A DNA stretch of 64,000 nt from JBFMAI01 sp040755725 (GTDB taxonomy: Bacteria; Planctomycetota; Phycisphaerae; UBA1845; Fen-1342): positions 4,802 through 68,801 of the forward strand of contig JBFMAI010000037.1 in assembly GCA_040755725.1 (NCBI GenBank), in the 5' to 3' direction. Shown here piece after piece: positions 7,547-16,920 of this stretch. The first letter of the stretch is position 1, and each line of letters begins with the position of its first letter. The notes beneath the pieces are model-generated. The model worked only from the letters and a program-made list of their open reading frames with translations, had not been told where the DNA came from and searched no databases. The position numbers and the translations under genes are program-made.

Positions 7547-9274
7547 CTACGGGCCGGTCAGCAGTCGCACGAACGGGTTGATGTCGCCGAAGTTGACGTG
7601 CCCGTCGCCGTTGATGTCGCCGGTCTTGATGTCGCAGTTCGGGAACGCCGCCGCGTAGCCGGCCGGGTTGGTCAGCGCCAGCACGAAGGGGTTGATATCG
7701 CCGAAGTCCACGAGACCGTCGCAATTGAGGTCGCCGCGGGCCCAGCGCTGCGGGGCGTAGACGCCGGTGTTGCACGCGTCGCCGAAGCGCATCCGCCAAT
7801 CGGCGCGATGAGGCAAGGCCGGGGCGGTGGTCTTCCAGGCATACGCCCAGCCGTCCGTCGTGGCCGCGACCAGGTCGAAGAAGCTGTCGCCGTCGATGTC
7901 ACCGACCGCCACGCCCGAGATCGACCCCGTGTGCATGGTCTTCGGATATCCATCGAGGACCACCCCGGTGCGGGCCACCGCGTACAGCGCGCCCTCGTCG
8001 GTGGCCACGATGACATCCTGGAACCCGTCGCCGTCCACGTCGGCGATCGCCGGGAAACCCTTCGGCCAACCGGCCACGGTGACCGGCCAACCCGGCAGCA
8101 GCGTGCCCGTCGCCATGTCGATCGCCCACAACTGCTTGGTGCCGACGAACCGCAGGTGCGACGTGGCGATGATCTCCGGCTTCCCGTCGCCCGTCAGGTC
8201 GCCCAGGTTGACCGCGAAGATCTGGAGCGTCGGGGCGATCGTGATCGGGAACCCGGCACACGGCGTCCCGTCGTGGTGGTAGCACCGGACGTAGCCGCTG
8301 GAGCCGTCATAGTCACCGAAGAGTATTTCCAGGTTCCGATCGCCGTCGATGTCGGCGGCGATGGGCGGCTCGGTCGCGGCGTAGCCGGAGCCGGACAGCA
8401 GGTTGACGGGGTAGCCCGGCTGGGCCGTGCCGTCCGAGTTGAACGCGTGCAGCCGCAGATACGGGCTCAGCCACGACACCGCGAACATCTCGGCGGTGCC
8501 GTTGCCGTCGAGGTCGCCGAAATACAGCGAGATGACGTTCTCGGCGGGGTCGAGGTCGCGGGTAAACAGGCGGTTGCCCAGGTGGTCGAGCTTCGAGATG
8601 CGGTAGTGAACGAAGTTGTTGCCCTTGGTATGGGCCGACCATGCCTCCAGCACGTTGTCGCCGTTGGTGTCGCCCAGCACAAAGGCCGTGTCCAGGGCGT
8701 TCGAATTGTCGTCCGGGGCCCGCTGCGGATAGCCGGGCAGATTGCTACCGTCCGGCCGCTTGCCGTTGAAGCACCACATCACGGACGACCCGGCCCACCA
8801 GTCGCGCAGCGTCCAGACGATTTCGGGGACGCCGTCGCGGTCCATGTCGCCCACCGACGGCCCGGGCTTGTTCCCGTTCGTCCCGTAGCCCATGTATTGC
8901 TGCTCGACCGTCGGCCAGCCGGGCAGGAACGAGCCGTCACCCTTTAACCCGAACGTGTTGCCGCCGGTCATGAAGATCTCTTCGGCCTTGTCACCGTCCA
9001 CGTCGGCCAGTGTCGGCGTGTACGGATAGCCGCTGCTGGCCAGGCCGAGATCGAGCGGCCAGCCGCGGAGCAGGTCGGCGTCAGGATGGAAACTGGCGGG
9101 GCCGCACGGGTGCAGCCGACCCGGTTCCAGTGGCACCGCCGCCAAGTCTCCAGCGGCCGGCGTCACGGTTCGCGGTGCAAGCCAGGCCGGCGGCGGCCCG
9201 AAGGCCTCGTCGCCCGCCAGGCTCGTGAAGCCCACGCTCACCAGCATTGCCCCCAGACAGAGAGCCGAACGCAT
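7547..9274 (-). CDS. Secreted FG-GAP/VCBS beta-propeller protein with C-terminal dockerin-like module
   Basis: The start at 9274 is fixed by a perfect AAGGAGG 6 nt upstream and a signal peptide (MRSALCLGAMLVSVGFTSLAG); the frame continues 87 nt further upstream but without support. The body (about residues 60-505) has seven or so FG-GAP/VCBS-type repeats with Ca-binding DxDxDG loops such as ADVDGDK, GDMDRDGVPEIVW, GDTNGDNVLE, GDLDGNGTAEMF, ADIDGDRNLE, GDLTGDGKPEII, ADVDGDGFQDVI and GDIDGDSFFDLV, alternating with LPGWP/LPGYP. The last ~60 residues form a dockerin-like pair of EF-hand loops, DLNCDGLVDFGD and DINGDGHVNFGD. It is an extracellular or surface protein, probably an integrin-like beta-propeller; its ligand is unknown. 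The stop codon lies inside a CGTAGCGGCCGG repeat. Confidence 0.88.
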   Translation of the reverse strand: MRSALCLGAMLVSVGFTSLAGDEAFGPPPAWLAPRTVTPAAGDLAAVPLEPGRLHPCGPASFHPDADLLRGWPLDLGLASSGYPYTPTLADVDGDKAEEIFMTGGNTFGLKGDGSFLPGWPTVEQQYMGYGTNGNKPGPSVGDMDRDGVPEIVWTLRDWWAGSSVMWCFNGKRPDGSNLPGYPQRAPDDNSNALDTAFVLGDTNGDNVLEAWSAHTKGNNFVHYRISKLDHLGNRLFTRDLDPAENVISLYFGDLDGNGTAEMFAVSWLSPYLRLHAFNSDGTAQPGYPVNLLSGSGYAATEPPIAADIDGDRNLEILFGDYDGSSGYVRCYHHDGTPCAGFPITIAPTLQIFAVNLGDLTGDGKPEIIATSHLRFVGTKQLWAIDMATGTLLPGWPVTVAGWPKGFPAIADVDGDGFQDVIVATDEGALYAVARTGVVLDGYPKTMHTGSISGVAVGDIDGDSFFDLVAATTDGWAYAWKTTAPALPHRADWRMRFGDACNTGVYAPQRWARGDLNCDGLVDFGDINPFVLALTNPAGYAAAFPNCDIKTGDINGDGHVNFGDINPFVRLLTGP

Positions 9275-9585
9275 GCTTGTCCTCCTTCTTTCCCGGGCCG
9301 GTTCCCGCACGGAACCGGCGCCTACCTCGGTTCCTCCTCCGACAACACCAACTTCTCGCACGCTGTGCGGCGACCCTTTCCGTCGCCATGTTGCCGGTCG
9401 GCGCGGGCACCGCGCTCACGGATTCGGTGCCCTACGGGGCCGCCGTCCATTGTACCGTCCGGGCGGCGGGGATCGCGCTGGTCAATTCACCTTCCACGGC
9501 CGATGCGGCAGACGGCCCGACGGAACCTCGCCTTCCCCGCCGGCGGCGCGCGGCGTAGACCGCGACACTGCGTCCGTCGGCATCA
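9275..9585. other. Intergenic region between two secreted-protein genes
   Basis: The 311 bp between co-oriented genes contain the AAGGAGG ribosome-binding site of the downstream gene at its left edge. I see no further gene, strong hairpin or clear promoter in it. Confidence 0.5.
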
Positions 9586-10425
9586 CTACGGATTGGTGAG
9601 GAGCCGCACAAATGGGTTGATGTCGCCGAAGTCCACAAAGCCGTCGCCGTTGATGTCCCCGTTCAGGATGTCGCACTGCGGGAAGGCGGCCTGGTAGCCC
9701 GCGGGATTCGTCAGCGCGAGCACGAACGGGTTGATGTCGCCGAAGTCCACGTGACCATCGCAGTTCAGGTCCCCCGGCGGCCACGGACCCTGCGTCAGCC
9801 CTTCGATGAGGAACGACCACTCGTTATCGACGACGGCGTTGAACTCCTGGAGCAGTTGCCAGGTCTGCGTGACCGTTCCGTCCGCCAGCACGCCGAAGTT
9901 CCACCACGCCCGCGACGCGCCGCTGCGCCACACGGTGCTGAAGGCCGTGTTGTTGTTCTTGCCGCCGGCGACGTAGCCCTGATAGGTACGGTACGCGAGG
10001 AAGTAGTGCCCCGGAGGCAGCGTCAAATCGGGCGTGTTCATGACGTTGGACCAGATGGGGCCCTCGACGTGACTGTACCCGGTGAGCTCGTGGGCTAGCG
10101 GGACGCCGGCGGCGTGCGCCACGAGCGCGCCGGGCATGCCGCCCGCGTCGGCGTACACGTACCAGTCGGCGCCGAAGATCTTGGGCAGCCCGACCTCCAC
10201 GCTCCAGAAGGTGATCCGCTGAATCCGCGTCGTCACGGTGAGCTCGAAGTCGTCGGCGGCGATGCGGTACGAGGTGAACTGCGGGTCCTCGATGCGGATC
10301 GCGCTCCACAGGTACGGGCTGGCGATCAGGTCCTCGGGATAATGGTTGACGTTCAGCCAGCGGTACTCGCCGCCGCGCGCCAGCGCGGCCCCCAACATGA
10401 GCAACGTGAATGTAAGCGTTCGCAT
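9586..10425 (-). CDS. Secreted hypothetical protein with C-terminal dockerin-like module
   Basis: The protein has 279 residues with a short signal peptide (MRTLTFTLLMLGAALARGG), preceded by an AAGGAGG ribosome-binding site. Residues 20-210 are beta-rich (EDPQFTSYRIAADDFELTV, WYVYADAGGMPGALV, TLPPGHYFLAYRTYQGYV) and resemble planctomycete proteins that describe an object's visual or choice-of-anchor-type domain; no enzyme motif is seen. The C-terminus repeats the dockerin-like module almost exactly as in the gene at 7547-9274: DLNCDGHVDFGD, NPFVLALTNPAGYQAAFP, DINGDGFVDFGD, NPFVRLLTNP. It sits 311 bp upstream of that gene on the same strand. Confidence 0.8.
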   Translation of the reverse strand: MRTLTFTLLMLGAALARGGEYRWLNVNHYPEDLIASPYLWSAIRIEDPQFTSYRIAADDFELTVTTRIQRITFWSVEVGLPKIFGADWYVYADAGGMPGALVAHAAGVPLAHELTGYSHVEGPIWSNVMNTPDLTLPPGHYFLAYRTYQGYVAGGKNNNTAFSTVWRSGASRAWWNFGVLADGTVTQTWQLLQEFNAVVDNEWSFLIEGLTQGPWPPGDLNCDGHVDFGDINPFVLALTNPAGYQAAFPQCDILNGDINGDGFVDFGDINPFVRLLTNP

Positions 10426-10726
10426 CTTCGGCCTCCTTGTTCAAACCGTCCCCCGGAGACGGGCCCGGCCCGCCCGCCTTATCGCCGCGGCCGCTCGACA
10501 GCGTGCCAGACCCCGACGCGAGCACTGGCCATCGCGGCCCGCGACCTGAACCTCGGGCCCGGCACGGCGCCCCCCCGGTCGCCATCATTGTACCACGCGC
10601 GGGGCTCCGGCGAACGCGGCCTGACGGGCCGCCGTGCGGTTCGGCCGCCGTTGGCCCGCTGCGCCGGACCGCGGTATGCTGCGCCGCGCGACGGTGATGA
10701 TTGTGGAGCGTCGCAGGGCCAACGGA
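10426..10726. other. Divergent intergenic region upstream of ECF sigma gene
   Basis: About 300 bp separate the minus-strand secreted protein from the plus-strand sigma factor. It holds the AAGGAGG site of the former. The sigma frame is open from 10634, with ATG codons at 10697 and 10727. No other gene or hairpin is evident. Confidence 0.45.
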
Positions 10727-11632
10727 ATGACCGCGGGCGCAGCGGACAATTACCTGATCGAAGCGGTGCGGCGGGGCGACGCCCAGGCCTGGCAAGAGGT
10801 CATCGACCGCTACCAGGGGCGGCTGCTGAGCTTCGCCCGGCGGATGCTGGCCGATCGCAGCGACGCGGAGGACATTGTGCAAGAGACGTTCCTGGGCCTG
10901 TTACGGAGCCTGCCCACCTATGATCCCAGCCGTTCGCTGGAGACGTACTTGTTCGCCATCGTCCGGCACAAGCTGCACGATCATCTGCGGCGGCGGCCGC
11001 CGGGGGGGCGGCAAAGCCTGGACCAGCTTGACCCGGACGAGGCCCCCGAGGCGTGGATTGACGCGGAGACCCCCAGCGGTCACGTTGCCAGCCACGAGCG
11101 CTTGTCGTCGCAGCGGGCGGCGCTCGTCACGAGCCTGCGAAGTTGGGTGGAGCAGTGCATCGAGCGCCGTCGCTTCCAGGACCTTATCGTTATCGAAATG
11201 TTGGTGGTGCTCGGTCTGCGGAACAAGGAGGTGGCCGCCGACCTCGGGCTGACGGAGACGACGGTCGCGGGCGTCAAGTTCCGCGTGCTGGAGCAATGGC
11301 GCGAGCTCACCCAGGCAGCGCCGGGGGCGGACGAGTGGACCGAGGCGGCCCTGGCGGCGGACAGCACGGTCGGCCGCGTGTGGCGTGAGGAGGGCATCTC
11401 CTGCCTGAAGCGCTCGACGCTGGGCCGGTATCTGTTGGGCGTGCTGGACGACGACTGGAACGCGTACGTCGATTTTCACGTGCGCGAAGCGGACTGCGAC
11501 CGTTGTCAGGCCAACCTCGAGGACCTGCGCAGCGAGGACGCGCGCGACGCGGCGGCGCACGAGCGATTCCGGCAGCGCTGCTTCGCGTCCAGCGTCGGGT
11601 TTCTCTCGCGGCTTCCCGAAGCGAAGGCGTGA
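10727..11632 (+). CDS. ECF-type RNA polymerase sigma factor with planctomycete C-terminal extension
   Basis: Sigma region 2 spans about residues 5-85 (NYLIEAVRRGDAQAWQEVI, then SDAEDIVQETFLGLLRSLP and ETYLFAIVRHKLHDHLRR). Region 4 is at about 115-180 (VIEMLVVLGLRNKEVAADLG, LTETTVAGVKFRVLEQW). A further ~110 residues follow, ending in STLGRYLLGVLDDDWNAYV and FHVREADCDRCQANLEDL, a Cys/His cluster like those in many planctomycete ECF factors. The extension may act as a built-in anti-sigma-like or zinc-sensing domain (inference). ATG at 10697 is an alternative start adding ten residues; neither has a strong ribosome-binding site. No separate anti-sigma gene lies next to it. It converges with the HEAT-repeat gene. 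Confidence 0.88.
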   Translation: MTAGAADNYLIEAVRRGDAQAWQEVIDRYQGRLLSFARRMLADRSDAEDIVQETFLGLLRSLPTYDPSRSLETYLFAIVRHKLHDHLRRRPPGGRQSLDQLDPDEAPEAWIDAETPSGHVASHERLSSQRAALVTSLRSWVEQCIERRRFQDLIVIEMLVVLGLRNKEVAADLGLTETTVAGVKFRVLEQWRELTQAAPGADEWTEAALAADSTVGRVWREEGISCLKRSTLGRYLLGVLDDDWNAYVDFHVREADCDRCQANLEDLRSEDARDAAAHERFRQRCFASSVGFLSRLPEAKA

Positions 11633-11657
11633 AATCCGCGGCCGACGGGGGCGGGAA

Positions 11658-13868
11658 TCAGGGCGCTGGGCCCGCAGCCGAGGCCGAAGCGGGGAGCTGG
11701 GCGGGCGCCGACTCCGTCGCCGGGGGGCGTTGCCGCACGGCACGTTGCCGCAACTCCCCCAACCAGCCCGAGTCGGCGGCGAATCCTGGAGCGGGCGGGT
11801 GCCGTTCAAGGGCGGCGATCGCGGCCAGCGCCGCATCCACGCGCCCCTGCGTCAAGACGTTCTCGAGTTCGTCCTGAGCGGCCTGCCGCAGGGTTTGGAC
11901 GTCGACCAACTCGGCCGCGTTGGCCAAGGCTGCCGCCACGGTCTCGTCGTAGCACCCCTGGGCCAAGGCGGTGCGCAGCAGGTCCGTGGCCACCCGCGGG
12001 GTGGCGTCCGAGCGTGCCGCCAACACGTCCGCCAACGTCGCGACGTACGTCGCCACGGCCTCGGCGGACTGCCCCAGACGGGCCCGCTGGGCCGCCAGCC
12101 GCCACCGCAGCGCTCCCAATCGGACGGGATCGACCGGCTCAGCCTCCTGGGCCGCGCGGACCAAACGCTCGAGGAGGTCCGCGACCCGCCCCGCGGTGGT
12201 ACCGCCGTTGGCCGCGACGTGGTCCAGCCAACGCTCGGTGTCACCGAACGGGCCCTCGGCCAGCGCGTCGATCAGGCCGCGCCACGCGGTTTGGCGGAGC
12301 GCTTCGTCCGGTTCCTGCGCGGAGACGGCGCGGTCCCACAGCGCCCAGAGCTGGCGGTCGCTGCCGCTGTGGGCCACGGCGGCCAGCGTTTCGACCGCGG
12401 TCTTGCGGACGCCGGCGTCGGGGTCGGCGGACGCCGTCGCCAGGACTTCGCCCCATTGCGGGCTGCGTAGGGCCGCCAAGCCGCGGACCGCCGCCTGCCG
12501 GACGACGACGGGTTCCTGACGGTCGATGGCGGTGGCGAAGGCGAGCCCGCAACGGGGGTCCGCCAGGTTGCCCATGGCCCACAGCGTGCGTTCGCGCAGC
12601 GCCACCTGCCCGGTGGGTGCCCGCTCCAGCGCGCCCAACAGGGCCGTGACGACGTTGTCGCGCAGGGGGCCGGTCAGCGCGCCACGCTCGCCCAGCCGCC
12701 CCAGGGCGGCCGCAGCCTCTGTGGCACACGCTTCGTCGGACTCGTTCAGCGTGGCCAGCAGGACGTCAACCGCGGTCGCATCGCCGACATAACCCAGTCC
12801 GTTGAGCAGCGCGAGGCGGACTTCCCGGGTGCGGGCCGTGGGGAGCATGCTCAGAAAGCGCTCCGCGTCGGCGGGCTCGCGGAAACTCGCGGTCGTCTGA
12901 ACAGCGGCGGCCTGCTCCCGGGCCTCCGCGCTGGCGGTCTGGTTCCGAATGCGTTCCTGCAACTCGGACGGCAGGGTCTTGCCCTCCGCGAGGTGGAGCT
13001 GTGCCAAGCGCAGCCCGAGGAGCCGCATGGTCGTCGAGGGGTCGCTCAGGTAACCCGTCAGCAGCGTGAGGCGTTCCGCTTCCGCGGCCCGAAGAAAGCC
13101 GGCTTCCAGCACTTTGGCCAGTCGCGACTCCGCCGCCTCCAGCCGGCGTCGCGTGTCGCGGTCTTTACGTATCAAGCGTTCGATTTGCTCCTGCTGCCAA
13201 GTCTCCAGGGGCAAGCCGCGACTGCGCTCCCACCAGACGCGGGCCGCCGCGGCGTCATCGCCGAAGTCCATCGCCGTGGCCTGGCCCAGGGCGGCGAGCG
13301 CCGCCTGGACCACCACGCCGTCCGGGTCATCCAAAGCCGTCGCCAGAATCGCCACCGCTTCCCGCTCGGTCATCAGGCCGAGCGCGGACAGCGCCGCCAG
13401 CCGCGCCGGGCGCGGCTGGCGCGCGTCGAACACCAGTTGTTTCAATCGCGCCAGCACTTCGGGCTTGCGGTAGGCCGCCAACGCGCCGGCGGCCGCTTGG
13501 CGAACCCCGGCGTCGGGGTCGCCCAGCATCGTGACAAGCGGCTCGACGTACGCCGGTGACAGGGTGGCCGGCCGTTCCGCCAGGGCGGCGGCGACGGCGA
13601 CGCGGGCCGGGACGTTCGGGCCGCTCAGGACCGCGGCCAAGCGCGGCGGGGTCTCCGGCCAATCCTGCAACAGCAACTCCCGGGCGATCGTAAGCCGCAC
13701 CTCGGGCGTGTTGGGCCCCTCGACCAGGGCGATCAGGTCGTTGAGCCGCTCCAGACGGGTCGGGGCCTCGCGGGTAGTCGGTTGCGACGCCGGCTCCTGG
13801 GCGTGCGACCACGCGGCCAACCCGGCCAGCGCGACGAAAGCCACCTTCGCAACTCGCGTCCAGTTCAC
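11658..13868 (-). CDS. Secreted HEAT-repeat protein
   Basis: The roughly 736-residue protein has a signal peptide if translation starts at the GTG at 13868 (VNWTRVAKVAFVALAGLAAW, cleaved after SHA). The frame is open to 13976 and no start has a good ribosome-binding site. The body is alpha-helical with HEAT-like units: ALSPAYVEPLVTMLGDPDAG VRQAAAGALAAYR, ALGLMTEREAVAILATALDD, LLNGLGYVGDATAVDVLLAT, LWAMGNLADPRCGLAFATAI, and ASADPDAGVRKTAVETLAAV. Residues 240-300 look coiled-coil. The C-terminal 40 residues are Pro/Ala-rich. HEAT arrays are protein-interaction scaffolds; partner unknown. It converges on the ECF sigma gene with a 25-bp gap. Confidence 0.82.
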   Translation of the reverse strand: MNWTRVAKVAFVALAGLAAWSHAQEPASQPTTREAPTRLERLNDLIALVEGPNTPEVRLTIARELLLQDWPETPPRLAAVLSGPNVPARVAVAAALAERPATLSPAYVEPLVTMLGDPDAGVRQAAAGALAAYRKPEVLARLKQLVFDARQPRPARLAALSALGLMTEREAVAILATALDDPDGVVVQAALAALGQATAMDFGDDAAAARVWWERSRGLPLETWQQEQIERLIRKDRDTRRRLEAAESRLAKVLEAGFLRAAEAERLTLLTGYLSDPSTTMRLLGLRLAQLHLAEGKTLPSELQERIRNQTASAEAREQAAAVQTTASFREPADAERFLSMLPTARTREVRLALLNGLGYVGDATAVDVLLATLNESDEACATEAAAALGRLGERGALTGPLRDNVVTALLGALERAPTGQVALRERTLWAMGNLADPRCGLAFATAIDRQEPVVVRQAAVRGLAALRSPQWGEVLATASADPDAGVRKTAVETLAAVAHSGSDRQLWALWDRAVSAQEPDEALRQTAWRGLIDALAEGPFGDTERWLDHVAANGGTTAGRVADLLERLVRAAQEAEPVDPVRLGALRWRLAAQRARLGQSAEAVATYVATLADVLAARSDATPRVATDLLRTALAQGCYDETVAAALANAAELVDVQTLRQAAQDELENVLTQGRVDAALAAIAALERHPPAPGFAADSGWLGELRQRAVRQRPPATESAPAQLPASASAAGPAP

Positions 13869-14221
13869 GTGAACAGCACCAACGGCGGCCAACGTTTTGA
13901 CAGACCCAAGACGGCGGCCGCCGGTTAGCCCGGTGTCGACCTTCCGCGGACGGTCCCGCCGCGCAGGAATTGCCACGACCGCGGAGCTCGGGCGGCCCAG
14001 TATACTGACACTGCCGCCCCCTTTATACCCTATACTTTAATCGCCGTTACGGGCTCACCGATAAAGTGGCAGAGGCCGCGGATCGTCTTGCCAACGGCGG
14101 CGGCCGGCTCTATCGTACTGCTCGGAAGGCCGGTGTCCGCCGGGCATCGGTTCCAGGGTGACGGACCGGGACGGGCCGAGTTGTGTGACCGGCCGGGCCT
14201 GGGCCGGGGAAGGACGTGCCG
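13869..14221. other. Divergent intergenic region, possible promoters
   Basis: The 353-bp gap between the HEAT gene (minus) and the PEP-CTERM gene (plus) has a locally AT-rich stretch at 14029-14041 (TTTATACCCTATACTTTAA) suitable for promoter -10 elements; no convincing -35 pairing was found. A GGAAGGA ribosome-binding site lies at 14207-14213. Confidence 0.4.
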
Positions 14222-15181
14222 ATGACACGCATCATTTGTCTCGGGTTGGTCTTGGTGGCGGCGTGGGGGACCTCGACCGCCCAAGCGGGTTTCTGGCAGG
14301 ATGTGTTCAATGGTCTGGGTGTGCTGGCGACGCCGAGCGGTTATCCGTTACAGGACGCCGGCGACGGCAGCTTGGTCAACGGCGCTCGCAACGGGCGCGT
14401 GCGGATCATGCCTAACGGTCTGGGCGGGGGGTATCGGCTGGAGCTGGATCGGCGCTTCGGCGCTGATTCGCGCGGCCGGCCGGAGACGTTCCGGTATGGC
14501 GGCGTGGAGATGACGCTGGAGGGCGAGCTCCAGGGCACGGCCGGCTACAACAACTGGGGCAGCAAGTTCCGCTCCGGCTTCGCGGACCTCACGATCAATA
14601 ACCTGGCCTACACGCTGAAAACGGTCAGCAACGCCCAGGACGTCGAGCTCACGGGCACGCTCAACGTGCAACAGGAGTTGGAAATCAACGAGGCGGGGTT
14701 CTATTCCCTCACGCTGAACGTGGCGAACACCGACTCGCAGTTCAAGATCGACGGCGTCGCCGTCCGCGACAGCAAGGTCGGCAATTTCAACGTCGGGCCG
14801 ATCGTGCTCCAGGGCAACATCTTCGTCGATGCCGTCGGCGTGCTGCTCGGCAGCCTCGGCGTGGACATCTCCGGGCTGCAAGAGGCTTTCCCCGGCTCGC
14901 CGATGGGCGACATCGTCGCCGCGCTGGCGGGCGATCTCCAGCAGGCCCGCGTGGTCGCGGGCACGACTGCGGAGAAGGAACTCGCGCCGCTGCTGCTGGA
15001 GTCGGTGCTGGGACGCGACGGGCAAGCGGGCGAAACGCTGCTGGCCGGCCTGCGCGACGGCACGGTCACCAACACCGTCGCCTCCGATTCCGAGTCGCCG
15101 CTCCGCGTGCCGGAGCCGGGCACGCTGCTGCTGATCGCCTTGGGTGGGTTGACATTCCGGCGTCCCCGCCGGGTCGCCTGA
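14222..15181 (+). CDS. PEP-CTERM sorted exported protein
   Basis: The 319-residue protein has a signal peptide (MTRIICLGLVLVAAWGTSTAQA) and a C-terminal sorting signal: VPEPGTLLLIALGGLTF followed by RRPRRVA, the PEP motif plus membrane helix plus Arg cluster recognised by exosortase/PEP-CTERM systems. The ATG at 14222 is preferred over the in-frame GTG at 14216 because GGAAGGA is 8 nt upstream of the former and too close to the latter. The middle (about 60-260) is beta-rich with no known domain; ELTGTLNVQQELEINEAGFY suggests extended surface structure. The matching exosortase is not in the window. Function is unknown; likely cell-surface or extracellular-matrix protein. Confidence 0.85.
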   Translation: MTRIICLGLVLVAAWGTSTAQAGFWQDVFNGLGVLATPSGYPLQDAGDGSLVNGARNGRVRIMPNGLGGGYRLELDRRFGADSRGRPETFRYGGVEMTLEGELQGTAGYNNWGSKFRSGFADLTINNLAYTLKTVSNAQDVELTGTLNVQQELEINEAGFYSLTLNVANTDSQFKIDGVAVRDSKVGNFNVGPIVLQGNIFVDAVGVLLGSLGVDISGLQEAFPGSPMGDIVAALAGDLQQARVVAGTTAEKELAPLLLESVLGRDGQAGETLLAGLRDGTVTNTVASDSESPLRVPEPGTLLLIALGGLTFRRPRRVA

Positions 15182-15201
15182 GCGCTGGCACGAAGACGCA
15201 T

Positions 15202-16470
15202 TCAGGACTTTGACGCCGCGTCGGGTTCTTCATCCGACGCGGCGTTCGTTACGTGACCCGGCACGCCGCTCTCGGAAGCGGGGTCGAGCAGGCCGTACTC
15301 GTCCCGGGCCCGGCGGGCCGCGGCGGCCAAGGCAAGCAACTCGTCCAGTCGGGCGGCAACGGCGGGCGCGGCATCGCCCCCCTCCGCCGCCGATTGCGCA
15401 TCGTGAACCAAGCCGGCGATCGCTTCGTAACCGTACGTCTCCGCGTCGGCGATCAGGCGCTGACACGCCCGGCCAAAGTCATGGGCACGCCCGGCCTGCC
15501 ACAACGCCCCGAGCTGCCGGCACTCCGCGTCCAGCCGGGAGAGGAACCGCAGGATCAACGGGCGCATGCGGACCTTGGCCCAGTGCGCGCTGAGCAGCGG
15601 CGGGCGATCGGCCGCGGCATTCCAGTCGCGTGCCAGATAGTCGTCGAAGAGGTCGGCCAGCCGGTCGAACGTGAGCGGCGGGCTCACAATGCAGTCGCAC
15701 CCCTCGGTCCACGCCGCGAGCTCACCCACCGGCTCGCCGTCCGAGACGGCTTGATCGTCCAGCGCGACGAGCGGACCGGCATACCCCGCCGCCCGCAGGG
15801 CCGCGATCACGCCCGCCCCACCGGCCCCGATGCGAACCATGACCAGATCAAAGTCCCCCCGCGCCGCCGTGGCGGCCGCGGCCTCCCGGTCGTGCGTGAT
15901 TTCCAGGTCAATGCCGAGCTCGCCGGCCATCACGCGCAGCAGTTCCGCCAGCTCATGCGGATCGGCGGCCACGTCGACGCACAGCACGCGTCCGCTGAAG
16001 CGCGGCGGAGCAGCGTGGGCCGTCGGGTCCGACTCGGACCCGCCCGTCTCGGGGACGAACCGGCGCACGTCGATCGGCCGGTAGAACGCGACCCCGACCT
16101 CGTGGACCCGGCCGCGGATCAGGCGGCACCGCACAACTCGCCCGGCAACGGCTACGTCGCGCTGGTCGACGGTGCGCAGCGTGACCTCGCAGACCGATCG
16201 CGTATGGACGAACGTCCCGTGCAGAAACGACAGGCCGCCCGGCCCGAGGTCATGGGGTTTCACTGCCAACGAGCCGACGCTGCCCCCCGGCTGCCGCAAC
16301 ACGATGGTCACCGGACGCCCCCGGTAACGCCGCCGACGGTAGGCACGGCGATCGCCTCTCGCGGACGAACGGGCCTCCGCGTCGAGCTCCGCGAGAATCG
16401 CCGCGTACTCGTCGGGCGAGAGACGCGGCGTATCGCCGGCCGGCCACGGTCTGCTTGAGTCCGGGGGCAT
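15202..16470 (-). CDS. PilZ domain protein with receiver-like and HPt-like regions
   Basis: After a short disordered head, residues about 45-135 form a PilZ-like domain: the Arg-rich entry (RRAYRRRRYRG) may supply the RxxxR c-di-GMP motif, and LGPGGLSFLHG matches the D/NxSxxG-type second motif (here DLGPGGLS). Residues 170-290 resemble a response-regulator receiver fold (RVLCVDVAADPHELAELLRV, then GDFDLVMVRIGAGGAGVIAA and GPLVALDDQ), but the phospho-acceptor Asp is not in the usual place. The helical C-terminus (about 300-400) looks HPt-like without a clear His motif. It may be a c-di-GMP-responsive adaptor. The start at 16470 is one of several; the frame is open to 16560. It converges with the PEP-CTERM gene with a 20-bp gap. 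Confidence 0.7.
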   Translation of the reverse strand: MPPDSSRPWPAGDTPRLSPDEYAAILAELDAEARSSARGDRRAYRRRRYRGRPVTIVLRQPGGSVGSLAVKPHDLGPGGLSFLHGTFVHTRSVCEVTLRTVDQRDVAVAGRVVRCRLIRGRVHEVGVAFYRPIDVRRFVPETGGSESDPTAHAAPPRFSGRVLCVDVAADPHELAELLRVMAGELGIDLEITHDREAAAATAARGDFDLVMVRIGAGGAGVIAALRAAGYAGPLVALDDQAVSDGEPVGELAAWTEGCDCIVSPPLTFDRLADLFDDYLARDWNAAADRPPLLSAHWAKVRMRPLILRFLSRLDAECRQLGALWQAGRAHDFGRACQRLIADAETYGYEAIAGLVHDAQSAAEGGDAAPAVAARLDELLALAAAARRARDEYGLLDPASESGVPGHVTNAASDEEPDAASKS

Positions 16471-16920
16471 AGAGGGCCTCGCGCGGGCCCGGCGCCGGCC
16501 GCCGCGACGGGCAGGCCGCGGGCCACGCCACCTCGTATTCTTCGACTCGCCGGGAGCCACTGGTCAGTATCGGAAGCCGCGACGCCGACCGATAACGGCG
16601 CACGTCGTTTGGGCGTCAGCGCGCGGCGCGCCCGGGTGCATCACGGAGCGTCCAGGGGTCACCCTCCAGGTCTTGCCCGCCCGCAGCCCGCGGTTGGAAG
16701 CCACACTGCGACCCGGACGCTCAGCGCGACTTGTGGCCGCGGGCGAACGTAGCGGCCGGGCTCCGTACCGGCCGTTGGTCCCCGAAGAATCTCATCGCAC
16801 CGACAAGAACTCGGTCGCTAGTAGTGCAGAGAAACTAGAGAATCGAGAGCGCCCTTCCGGCCGTAAGACGCAACCCTCCCCCAGCCCCTCCCCGAAAGGC
16901 AGGAGGGGTCGGGGACAGCC
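16471..16920. repeat. Intergenic region with family B and family E repeats
   Basis: This 450-bp gap carries GTAGCGGCCGGGCTCCGTACCGGCCGTTGG-type sequence at 16749-16778 (B' form) and a CCTCCCCCAGCCCCTCCC / GGAGGGG palindrome at about 16868-16915 (family E) just before the pyrG 3' end. The left part may include the true start of the PilZ gene. No gene is supported in the rest. Confidence 0.6.
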
